64,000 nt of DNA from Metarhizium brunneum (Eukaryota; Ascomycota; Sordariomycetes; Hypocreales; Clavicipitaceae): the NCBI RefSeq assembly GCF_013426205.1, contig NC_089425.1, positions 3,720,001 through 3,784,000 of the forward strand. Reading direction: 5' to 3'. The first letter of the stretch is position 1; every line of letters starts with the position of its first letter. Both the position numbers and the translations under genes were made by a program. Under the pieces are notes generated by a model. It did no database searches. It was given only the letters and a program-made list of their open reading frames with translations, and was not told where the DNA came from. Below, piece after piece: positions 1 to 8,832 of this stretch.

Positions 1-117
1 TCCATAAATACTACCAGACCAGACTACTAATCTGCCCACTTGCCCTGACAAGACCAGCGGCACCGCCCTCCCCCACACCTGCGCCTGATTTTCATCCTGG
101 GCTCTTTAGACGCCAAG

Positions 118-814
118 ATGTTGAATCAACATGTCAATGGATATATCAGCGGCGTTGAAGGTAGGTAATAGTGTGGTTCTAATAAGTCTCATGTCCAAAA
201 GATAAGCTCTTTTCGCTAACCACGCTGCCTCAGCTGAGTCTCTCACTTGTGACGATGGCTATTGGTGCCATGTCAACACCGTCTCCTCTCTATTTGGCTG
301 TTGTAGTTCAGACTGCGTCCTGGTCAGCGAATGCATACCTTACTCATCTTCTTCAGAAACCGCGACAGTAACGACTGGTGACCTGGGGGTTATATACTGG
401 TGAGTTAGCCCAAGTACACGCCATGCCAGTTAGCATAATAGTTAATGGGTTGCAAAAAAAAGTAATGACTATAGTAACCCGGACTGCGCAGTTGCGCAGT
501 ATGTTGGCGGTAGATATTCAGGGTACACCTTGCCGTTTTGCTTTACGACCGAGATAACAGTATCCATCTTCGCTACATTTGGTACCGCCGCAAGCGACTC
601 TGGCAGTGGCACTGGTGCGTCTGCGAGGAGGACCCTTGGGACGTCTCAGACAACCAGTCCGGATTCTACGAGCTCACCTTCAATCACTCGCACAATTGCA
701 GCCCCGACTACAACTACTTCAAAACAGTCAAATGGAGGTAAACTGGCGAGTTCCACCCTTGGGGTTGTGATGGCGGCGGTCACTGTATCGTGCTTCGTAT
801 TAGTGTTACTGTAG
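118..814 (+). CDS. Cysteine-rich cell-surface protein with hydrophobic C-terminal tail (5' end uncertain)
   Basis: Three exons fit: 118-160, 234-399 and 475-814, with introns GTAGGT...CAG (161-233) and GTGAGT...TAG (400-474). The joined frame is open for 182 codons. The middle exon carries clustered cysteines (TCDDGYWC, GCCSSDC, SEC), the third continues YCNPDC and PFCF, then a Ser/Thr-rich stretch, and the protein ends in a hydrophobic segment (LGVVMAAVTVSCFVLVLL). This arrangement is common in fungal extracellular membrane or GPI-anchored proteins of unknown function. The ATG at 118 gives no signal peptide, and the frame stays open upstream to a stop at 46-48, so a signal-peptide exon may lie left of the window. 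The tail could be a GPI signal or a short membrane anchor. Family resemblance is by architecture only. Confidence 0.6.
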
Positions 815-1099
815 CGTTGCTCCCGCCGGGAGAAAACGGAAAAAAAGTTGTTGATGAGCCGATTTGTGGTTGTCCTCTGCCGCCGCCAAAGTTACTAGTC
901 CGGCGGTTATCTTTTTCAAACTACGTTTCCTGACACCAAATTGGATCCGTCGCTCAAATCAGGTTACTTGAAGTAATATTTAGCAATATAACTCCATGTT
1001 AAATTCAAGCTATAAGACTTTCGGCTACAATAACAGGTGGCGAGGAGGGAGAAACAAGTTTTCTAGACTGCGATAGAATGATCTGCTTCGAAAATTAGT

Positions 1100-1129
1100 C
1101 TTGTCCCGAAGTGGCAAATTCGGGACAAG
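1100..1129. repeat. 11-bp perfect hairpin
   Basis: CTTGTCCCGAA at 1100-1110 is repeated as its exact reverse complement at 1119-1129 with an 8-base loop. It lies in non-coding DNA and could be a terminator-like hairpin or a remnant of a small foldback element. Confidence 0.6.
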
Positions 1130-1487
1130 GCTATTCTATGTTTTTAGAGAGGTGGTGACTGCTTGCTTTGGGCCATCACGGGGTGTCTGGGAACAAACCA
1201 TTTTGGAGCTCGCAAGCAGAGATTTTCAGAGCAGGCTTTAATGGCTCTGCAGGAATACATTTACGCAGCTTGGAGGAGACATCACGTAGTAAGCCTAATC
1301 AGCTTTAATGTGAAAGGGACTTGTAACTAATAGAGTTTACAGGGAAAGATAAACTCCAATAATAACTCAAAACAAGAGTTATCCCAAGTATAAAAGCTGG
1401 GAGATGCCTGTAAGTCCAAGTCTATTATCCCTCACATACTTGCAGGAAGTGTCTAATCGCTTGTTTTGACGACGCGAATATCAGCGT

Positions 1488-1561
1488 AAAAACTATATTA
1501 TATTACACGAATTCTATTATACTGTAAACTACAATACAAAAACTGCAGTAATATAGTTTTT
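1488..1561. repeat. Short AT-rich inverted-repeat element (MITE-like)
   Basis: AAAAACTATATTA at 1488-1500 and its exact reverse complement at 1549-1561 bound a 74-bp AT-rich stretch. The form resembles a very short miniature inverted-repeat element. No obvious target-site duplication was seen, so the mobile origin is inference. Confidence 0.4.
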
Positions 1562-2493
1562 TCGTCAATGCTCTGTCCGTGACGAGGTCCGGGTATCTAC
1601 ATCCCCTGATCGGGACGGGCAAGGTTCGGGTCGTCGTCGGTGTGGAACCCGGCCCCATGTCCATTTAAATTTGTCCTCATGCCCGACTCTCGCCATCGTG
1701 GAAGCGGCACGCCAAGATAGGGCCATACGAACCGGTACCATACTTGAAATGCGAGGGGCGCGCAAGGCAGCTTGCTAGCCTGCTTGGCGGGCGCACTTGG
1801 AATTGCTACGTGGCCTAAACTCCATGGTTGCATTCCATAATGCTCATTTCCGCTCAGCCGTCTTTTTGACCCTGCCTTGTACTGTTTTTCTCCTTCGCTG
1901 AAGATACCGACACTGCCAAGAAAACAAAGTGGCTTTCATCATGCTATCTATCTGTTAGTATTACGTTTTCCAAAAAATATTTTGTTCTGCCAAGCTTCTG
2001 CGAGTCAAAGTAGAGTTGAGGCAGTACGTGGCCCGCCAAGAGGATATTTATCGCGGAATTATGCTTCAAGCAATTATGTATCTATTCTGCAATACCCTGA
2101 GCTGTTACGGTGTTTCCTTCGGTATGTCACGATTCTCTGGTTTGGGTACGGCCGGACAAACAGTGTTTATATAATTGGGCCTGACCTGATGCACTTCTGG
2201 TCTGGCACCAATATTAGCATAGGTTGAAGAATACAAATGCGAAGAATACCTTGGATGTTTTTGCTAGCATATAATTACACTGCCTAGAGATGGAAAGGAC
2301 TAATCTCGGCAAAGGATCGGGTCATAAATCGGAGCTCAAACCACGCCATGGTAGGTACTTGAATGAGTCCGGCGTAATATTGAGGCCATGACTAGTGCGA
2401 CTTCCAAAGCCCCCATGCTCGCTGGTAGTAAGAGTAGTCGAAGGCAATGAGTTGCAAGAAGAAACACTGCATAGTATACTGCTACGTTATCAT

Positions 2494-2502
2494 CTATAAG
2501 TA
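2494..2502 (+). promoter_or_regulatory. TATA-like box of the secreted-protein gene
   Basis: CTATAAGTA lies about 100 bp before the ATG at 2602, a plausible core-promoter distance for a highly inducible fungal gene. Confidence 0.4.
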
Positions 2503-2601
2503 TCGAGTTTTCCCCGCCTCTTTAGTCTCTTCCCTAGTCCACCAACACTCAATACTACTCCTTCTTTATACACCTAGGATTAATTTCACGAACATTCAAC
2601 C

Positions 2602-3129
2602 ATGAAGTCAGCTGTTCTTCTAGCAAGCACCCTCGCTCTGGTCACTGCCTTGCCCCAGGCCAAGCCCGTCTGCCCGGAACCTAAGGACCTCCTCCCCTGG
2701 CTTGAAAAATCCCTCACGACCGAAGAGTGCTTCGAACTCGAATCGAACAAGCCGTCTTTCAAAGAGCTTGAACAAAAGTGCGGAACAACATGGAGCTGCA
2801 ATGTACTGAGCAACTCGAATGAAAAGTGGCTAATTGACAATTCTGGCTTTGCGAATGAGGAGGCTTGCCTGGCTCGCCATGTGCGAGACCCCGGACAAAA
2901 GATTCCCTGGTATCCAAAGTCCAGTACAGACGACGAGTGTCTTGCGTTTAAAATGTGCAAGCCAGCTTTGGAAGAGCTAGAGGAACAATGTGGAACAGAC
3001 TGGACTTGTAGTCTACTTGAGGGCCGAGGCGAACGCAATAGGCTTGACAACATCTGGCTAGCTGAGAAGACTGGCCTTTGGTCCAAGGAGGATTGCCTCC
3101 GCCACCACATGCCAGACCCCTCGCTTTAG
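2602..3129 (+). CDS. Small secreted protein with two tandem cysteine-domain copies
   Basis: A 175-residue, intronless protein starting in good context (CAACCATGAAG). Residues 1-17 form a typical signal peptide ending near TALPQA. The mature part has ten cysteines and is an internal duplication. Residues about 31-97 and 101-173 share the order PW..KS.T..EC, then LEEL/KELEQ-like helix, C-GT-W-C, and a final EE/KEDCL-RH-x-DP. Cysteine spacing is C43-C60-C66-C89 in copy 1 and C113-C130-C136-C165 in copy 2, with extra cysteines at 24 and 119. No named family is recognised. Size, secretion and cysteine content make it an effector-like candidate; this is inference. A TATA-like box lies about 100 bp upstream. 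Confidence 0.8.
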   Translation: MKSAVLLASTLALVTALPQAKPVCPEPKDLLPWLEKSLTTEECFELESNKPSFKELEQKCGTTWSCNVLSNSNEKWLIDNSGFANEEACLARHVRDPGQKIPWYPKSSTDDECLAFKMCKPALEELEEQCGTDWTCSLLEGRGERNRLDNIWLAEKTGLWSKEDCLRHHMPDPSL

Positions 3130-4248
3130 AACAGTGCATCATGAGGATGAAAAGTGTAGCATTGGAAAAGTCCGCGGGCAACCCGTGAAGGAAGGAGTTG
3201 TGCCGTTTGTGCTGCAAAAATTGTCATCCCGCTGGTTAGCTGGCTACGGACCTACATTTTTATATATACCTACACAGAGACCCCTCAAAAGTGTGATTAA
3301 ACTCTTTTCAGTAATAATTCTTTTTTTCTCTCACATTTCAGACGGCTAGATGTAATCCAGCACCGGCTGGGCCCAGCCGGGATAGTAGAGGGGGGCACAG
3401 AAATGTAAAAGGCATAAATTATATATGTTAACACATAAACATTAGTGTATAGAGAAAACTATTCGTGTATAACTGTAATTATAGTTATTGTGAATATAGA
3501 ATTATTCGCATCGACCTAGGTGTTGGACTTCCGGACCAGATTCTGATAGCTGGTCCCCCCCCTTACTAGCTTCTAGCTCGTTGGATTAAAGGTCTTGTCT
3601 GTTGACAAAAATTATTAAGTGAAAATCACACTTATCGATATTATTAGATTCCATGTGTGATGGAAATCAAAGTTCCTCCAGCAGCATCTATTAAATTAAA
3701 AGACCAAGAAGACCTTGTTACGTCAACCCACGCTGCACTAGGACTCAACGCGACCTATAATGATACTGATGGTAGCAATAACACTACGTAGCACCTCGCC
3801 TCTTCTGAAAACTAGAAATGCATATTAGTTCTTTGCCACGAAAGTATCTGACAAGCCGAGGTGCCAATTTTATTTCTCGTTAATGCGATGGTTTCTTGAG
3901 CGGCGTTTTATGCTTGTAAGCGATCAGCGTCGTCTTTCTTAGTTGAATTTACCGGCCCAGTACCCAATTCCTGTAATAGTTGGTTTTGCCAGGACCTCGT
4001 GTGCGGTCCTGTTGGTCCACCACGTATGGGCAGACCACCCATTTAATAAAAGGTATTGCAGAATCTAGCTTTTCGTGGACCGAATAAGACTTTGAGACTC
4101 CAAGCTTCTGGAAACTATACAGTCATTGTCCAAAGATCGTTTGAGTCGGGAAAGGGATTATTATCCAGGGAAAGAAACTTGTGAGCAATGTAGCATTGCT
4201 TATTAACGCTACCAAATAAAGGTCTCACAACTTGCCCGTGAGAATTGA
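3130..4248. other. Intergenic, AT-rich, no gene recognised
   Basis: Contains the 3' flank of the secreted-protein gene and an AT-rich block (about 3410-3660). A 43-codon open frame at 3660-3791 begins MEIKVPPAASIKLK and has no recognisable homology; it is too short to call a gene. Confidence 0.5.
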
Positions 4249-4338
4249 CCATATACTAGGCAACCGTACCCTCAAGGCATTCTGATTCCTCCTCTGCAAT
4301 TCGATCGACTTGCAAGCACGCTTCTAGCTGATGAGGGC

Positions 4339-4659
4339 ATGCTTCTCCATGCTGATGGCTTCACACCCGCATCTGACGGAGGCTATCGGCTCAAGTTTGG
4401 TGGTTCGTCTGGGCCAGAAGTCATACCTGGTCCCTTGGACCTTACGCCTTGCCTGCTACAAGGATTAGGAGAAGTAATTGACGAGACCTTTGGTAATTCC
4501 CAGGTCAGAAATTATTGGAACTATACTACGCATTATTCAAAAATTGAGATATTGCCAAGTGCGCGAAAATTGAGGGTCAATGGCCTTCGTATTGTCAAGG
4601 TAAAAGAATGTAGCCTAACAATATGTGGTAAAGGGAGTCCAAGTAAACAGGCAGACTAG
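4339..4659 (+). CDS. Unrecognised reading frame, possible gene remnant
   Basis: An open frame of 106 codons from the ATG at 4339; the same frame is open upstream to about 4249 without an ATG. The composition (GGYRLKFGGSSGPEVIPGP, RNYWNYTTHY) looks more protein-like than random, but no family is recognised, no intron set extends it, and it ends in a low-complexity tail. It may be a surviving exon of a decayed gene or a lineage-specific protein. Confidence 0.2.
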   Translation: MLLHADGFTPASDGGYRLKFGGSSGPEVIPGPLDLTPCLLQGLGEVIDETFGNSQVRNYWNYTTHYSKIEILPSARKLRVNGLRIVKVKECSLTICGKGSPSKQAD

Positions 4660-6240
4660 GACTAAGAATAGAACGTTAGCTAGCCTGCTACAGACTATTT
4701 CCATTTCGTCATCAACACCAAAGTCCTTCATACTAGTTAGACCTAGATCTAATAGTAGAAATTTCAAGTGTTTCAAGACTAGCGGTTTTCAAAGCGGAAA
4801 GACCCAATTCTTCCAAGGTCAATTGCATGTTCGCCATTCGTGGGACCCGGAATTGACCTGTACGGAGGGCCACTTGGCCAGTCGGAACTAAAATAATCAG
4901 TTTTGCATATTCTCTACTGAGCGCGATCGGAATTTCTACTCACATCTAGACATGCAATGTCACAGGGGCAGATCTAATTGTGATGGACTTGATGTGGCTA
5001 TGAATTACTTAGTAATAGTATTTAGTTAGGGAAAATGATGCGTTGCTTACGGTCTACCGCTGAGAGCGTGGTCTACCCCAATAGCGCGTGTCTCTATGCG
5101 ATCCTTTCCCCCTTTGACGTTCCATTTAATCTGACATTATGGCTGGTAAGCACGGAGGAGTCAAAATGATACATCTAACTTACCCAGGCATCTCAAACTC
5201 AGCTTCATCAATTTCCTGGACAGGTACGGTGTTATCAGCCTCGCTCGACATGTTGACAGGTTTACTAGGAGGGAGGACTTGAATGGAAATGTAGAATTTA
5301 GAGGCAGTTTATTTATTTGAGCACAAGAGTTTGGTTGGGGAACGATTATCAGGTAGCTGGCAGCAAGGTATTTCTATCCAATTCCCAACTAATCGCGCAA
5401 GATCTAGTCTACTTCTTCTCTCATTAACTTCCTGGTCCTATTCACACTAATGGAATCGGTCAATCTGCAAGTCTCGTATATTATGCAGGCTCTGTTTGTG
5501 GCTGGCTGTTGTTGCCATATTCGGATACACATGCTTCAAAGATGTGTGCCACTGACTCTAGGGGAATGAAGTTAATGGATAGATTATGTTATTCATTCAC
5601 AGCCACGGTGTATCATGTACCGTTGAATTACATGGTAGATGTGCTGTAAATACTTTACCCTGTATCGAGCGTGACCGCAGGTAGTCACTGGTGCCTGAGT
5701 TAGACCTGTAATCAGGGGAAGCGGGGTTCTTGAACCGCCACCTTGCAAGGCTGGCTGCATTGAAATGCCTCAAGAAGGGTCGAAGACAGAAGTAGAAGGC
5801 TCCATTGCAACAATGAGCTGGCAGATGAATATCGCAAATCCGGCCGATTATGTAGGCGTTAGGATCCGACATGGCCCACAGCTATGTATCGACTGTCGAG
5901 GGCTTGAGGTTCGCAAAACTTGACACTGAACCAGTAAGCTTTCCTATTACGGGTCCGTCTTTGGTATCTATGATTCCACGAACCGCATTGGGCAGCAATG
6001 TTGGTCTTTACCTGGTGGCGGCCCGGAGAAGTGGAGCATGGTCCCGTCCGGCCCGGCCTCGGATACGGTGGATCGCACCAGTACACTCCGTCTTTAGTAC
6101 TTGTCAATGTTAACAGACTCGAAGAGTAATGTCAACTAGTTGTATTGATACGTCTACGGCGCTCATTCAGCAGTCGGGGCCCTCGGACACCTCAGACTCA
6201 GCACTGCCAGCCGTAAACGATCAGACACTTTAATTTATAA
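4660..6240. other. Intergenic, no gene recognised
   Basis: About 1.6 kb. Overlapping short frames on both strands around 5600-6110 have no domain or splice structure that supports a gene. The right end abuts the first copy of the inverted-repeat element at 6241. Confidence 0.5.
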
Positions 6241-6485
6241 CGACACCTTGTGTGACAAGGGCCTAGTATTTAGGGGCTTGGAACAATATTCGTATTGAGC
6301 TAATACTTTGCTTTGATATCAAAGGTCCTTAGTTTTCCTTAAAGCCCTGAGGGCGGAAGACCTTTATTTATATTAAGAGGCGGTGAGGGACCTTACCCTA
6401 GGTCTCGTGATCAGAGCTCTTGCGTAACAATCGTCGGGTTCAAGGTTCGGCCCGTGCCTTCATGGCAACGTGTCATCCGTGTAAC
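6241..6485. repeat. Inverted-repeat element, copy A (left flank of SDR gene)
   Basis: An AT-rich block ending in GTGTAAC (6479-6485). It matches, in reverse complement and imperfectly, the block at 7622-7822 and one arm of the palindrome at 8081-8467. Shared landmarks are GACAAGGGC near the outer end, ATCAAAGGTCCTTAG, TTTATTTATATTAAG, and CCGTGCCTTCATGGCAACG near the GTGTAAC end. With copy B it brackets the dehydrogenase gene in opposite orientation. Confidence 0.75.
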
Positions 6486-6705
6486 ACCTTGCTTAAAAAA
6501 CACACATGTTGCACCCATGAAACTAATTCAATGAAACCATGGCAAGAGCATAATAACCAACCATGAGAAAGAGGAAACGGTTCGCCTTCACGATATACTA
6601 GCCGAGTGAGCACATTCCAGACTCGCCGTCCCACCCTTTCCCAGCGTCTGCGATAAGGAAAAAGCCGAGATTCAATCAGACTAGAGCAACTGACGCCCAA
6701 GCCAA

Positions 6706-7596
6706 CTAGTACGTGCAAGGCATGATACTCGCCCGACCACCATCCGTAAGCAACACGTTCCCATCCACATAGCCACCAGCCCTACTCGCCAGGAACAAGA
6801 TAGCACCAGCCATGTCCTCCTCGCTGCCCACCCTCTCCAGCGGCACAAGACTACCAGCAAGACTCCCCTCCCTCCTCGGATCCTCAGCGTCCCTCATAAA
6901 GCCTGCATTCGCCGTCATCTCGCTGGGGTAAAACCCCGGAGCAATGCTATTCACCCGAATCTTGTACGGCGCCAACACCGTCGCAAGCTGCTTGGCCATA
7001 TGCCCCACGCCGGCCTTACTCGCCCCGTAGGCAAAGCTCGCCGCCGGCCGACGAGCAAACCCCCCCAAGGACGTCACCACCACTACCTGCGACTTCTGCG
7101 GCACCCCGCCGCGCCGGTTCCCCTCGTCGAGCAGGTCGAGAAACGCAACCGTGGTGTAAAACACCCCCGTGACGTTGACGTGGAACGACTGCGTAAAGTG
7201 CTCCGTGGCGTGCTGCCACAGCCCCTCCTGGAGGTCCTTGATGTCCAGCTTGTCCCGTGGGTTAAGGTACTGCGAGGCATCTGCCGTGCTGACGCCGCTG
7301 TTGGCAAAGACCACGTCGCAGTAGCCGCAGTCTTGGCGCACCTTGTCTGCCGCCGCGCGCAGCGCCTCCTTGGACGTCACGTCGCAGACGATGGGCGTCA
7401 TGTTTTCCGGGCGGGAAGAGGTCGCCTTTGTGGTTTCCAGCGACGCCGCGCGGCGCCCGAGGATGTACACCCTCTTTGCGCCGTTGGCGACCAGCGCGTG
7501 GGCGGTGATCCTGCCGAGGCCGGAGCCGCCGCCGGTGATGACGGCCACGAGGTTGTCGACCCTGAACAGGGTCTGGGAGTCGTAGCGCGTGGCCAT
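6706..7596 (-). CDS. Short-chain dehydrogenase/reductase (classical SDR)
   Basis: A 296-residue intronless protein with all classical SDR hallmarks. The Rossmann nucleotide-binding motif TGGGSGLG is at residues 21-28, DV at 72-73, ANSG at 98-101 (usual NAG), Asn141, catalytic Ser176 (TSLGG) and the YGASK motif giving Tyr190 and Lys194. The RVNSIAPG segment follows. Such enzymes use NAD(P)H to oxidise or reduce alcohols, ketones or sugars; the substrate cannot be read from sequence. The gene stands alone, with no pathway partners nearby. It is strikingly more GC-rich than its flanks and sits between two inverted repeats (6241-6485 and 7622-7822), with its ATG only 26 bp from the second. This suggests capture by, or insertion of, a mobile element, and the repeat may supply its promoter. 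Confidence 0.9.
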   Translation of the reverse strand: MATRYDSQTLFRVDNLVAVITGGGSGLGRITAHALVANGAKRVYILGRRAASLETTKATSSRPENMTPIVCDVTSKEALRAAADKVRQDCGYCDVVFANSGVSTADASQYLNPRDKLDIKDLQEGLWQHATEHFTQSFHVNVTGVFYTTVAFLDLLDEGNRRGGVPQKSQVVVVTSLGGFARRPAASFAYGASKAGVGHMAKQLATVLAPYKIRVNSIAPGFYPSEMTANAGFMRDAEDPRREGSLAGSLVPLERVGSEEDMAGAILFLASRAGGYVDGNVLLTDGGRASIMPCTY

Positions 7597-7621
7597 TTTG
7601 CTTTTCGGTGAGGCTGGGTGT

Positions 7622-7822
7622 GTTGCACGGAAATGGCCCGTTACACGAGGGCTACCGTCGCGGGATTAGGGCAGAAGGCCCTCACCGACTTATTGTATAA
7701 ATAGACGTCTTCGGTCCCTCAAGGTCTTGAGGAAAACCAAGGACCTTTGATACCAAAGACTGTTATTAGTTGAATTGAGCTATTGCTCCAAGCCCTCTTG
7801 CCGAGCCCTTGTCACAGAGTGT
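7622..7822. repeat. Inverted-repeat element, copy B (right flank of SDR gene)
   Basis: Begins GTTGCACGG then GTTACACG (7640) and runs to about CCCTTGTCACAG. It is the imperfect reverse complement of copy A, with an internal deletion after its first ~18 bp. Shared landmarks are GTATAAATAG, AAAACCAAGGACCTTTGAT and CCCTTGTCACA. No clear target-site duplication was found outside the A-B pair. Confidence 0.75.
7695..7703 (-). promoter_or_regulatory. TATA-like box inside copy B, facing the SDR gene
   Basis: On the minus strand this reads TATTTATAC, about 100 bp before the SDR start codon. The corresponding TATAAATA-type stretch also exists in copies A and C, so the repeat itself appears to carry an AT-rich promoter-like core. 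Confidence 0.35.
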
Positions 7823-8080
7823 GATTGCTGATGGGAGCGCAGGCCAGCAAAGAGGAAACGGAGTTGCAAACTTGCCAACGTCAGCTGCGGGGCAAGAGGT
7901 GCCCGGAAAGCCCAATTGTATGCCAAGATGATGAGTCCATGTATGCGAGAGATTGGTGGGGTTGATCTCTTGTGGGACGACATGGGGAGCTTTGGACATC
8001 GGTTAATACGGCATCGAGGCTGCTTGCTCTGCCCAGTGCCAGGAGAGCTGGCTGTCAGTGACATTCGGTCAAGGGCCGCT

Positions 8081-8467
8081 GTTACATCGACGTCACGTTG
8101 CCATCAAGGCGCGGGCCGCACCTTGAGCCCGATGATAGTTGCCCAATGGCTCGAGACCTAGTTGAGGCCTTGGGCTCGCTTGCTCACCTGCTTGATATAA
8201 ATAAGCGTCATCCGCCCTTTGACGCCTTGAGACGGCCAAGGACCTTTGATATTGAAACGAATTCGTATTCAGCTAATAATTCGCTTGAATACCAAAGATC
8301 CTTGGTTTTCTCAAGACCTCCAAGGGCGGATAACCCTTACTTCTACCAAGCAGCCGTGAGCAAGCGAGCCTGGAAGCCCAAGGGCTCAACTAGGTGTCGA
8401 GCCCCTGTGTAACTATCGTCGGGTCCAAGACCCGTGCCTTTATTACAACGTCACCTCCGTGTAACAG
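8081..8467. repeat. Palindromic foldback element, copy C
   Basis: A 387-bp near-palindrome. It opens with GTTACATCGACGTCACGTTG and closes with the complementary CAACGTCACCTCCGTGTAAC. The arms are about 190 bp and clearly alike (ACCTAGTTGAG..CTTGGGC, GCTCGCTTGCTCAC and CCAAGGA(C/T)CTTTG(A/G)TAT in both), separated by a short centre around 8270. It encodes nothing. Its arms are related to copies A and B, identifying a repeat family of non-autonomous foldback/MITE type. Confidence 0.8.
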
Positions 8468-8832
8468 ACGCTCACTCGGGCAGTGATCTTAGATAAGACG
8501 GACGAGTATGGCAGCTAATACAGCCTAGACACTACCAAGGAAGAATTCAGTTTGATCAGCTTTTATTTTGGCGCGGGAGAGGGGCAAAAGAGTTAAAATA
8601 TAATTCTAAATAAGTGGGAAATATATATGATATTAGACGGTGGTTACTAAAGGGTATAACTGAATCGCCTTGGAGAAAACACATCCAAATCTTGCTCCAG
8701 TCTAAGCAGCACCTCCAAAGCCGTACCGACGCCAAACAATGCATACACACATAAAGGAAAAATAAAAAGAGGGTGGCAATAGTCGCTAGTTATGTCATTG
8801 CTCATATGAAAAATGGTCTTCGCTCCAAATGC

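Larger units (their letters stand above)
815..2601. other. Intergenic, no gene recognised
   Basis: About 1.8 kb without a convincing coding region. Open frames here (for example around 1877-2227) show no domain, codon bias or signal peptide. It contains two small inverted repeats (1100-1129 and 1488-1561) and, at its right end, the promoter of the secreted-protein gene at 2602. Confidence 0.6.

Noticed and set aside
7000..7611. 203-codon plus-strand open frame across the SDR gene
   Set aside because: It is the antisense shadow of the GC-rich SDR; arginine/valine-rich with no domain, while the minus strand has every SDR motif.
6241..8467. CRISPR-like array
   Set aside because: The repeats are inverted and hundreds of bases long with no regular spacers, and the organism is a eukaryote.
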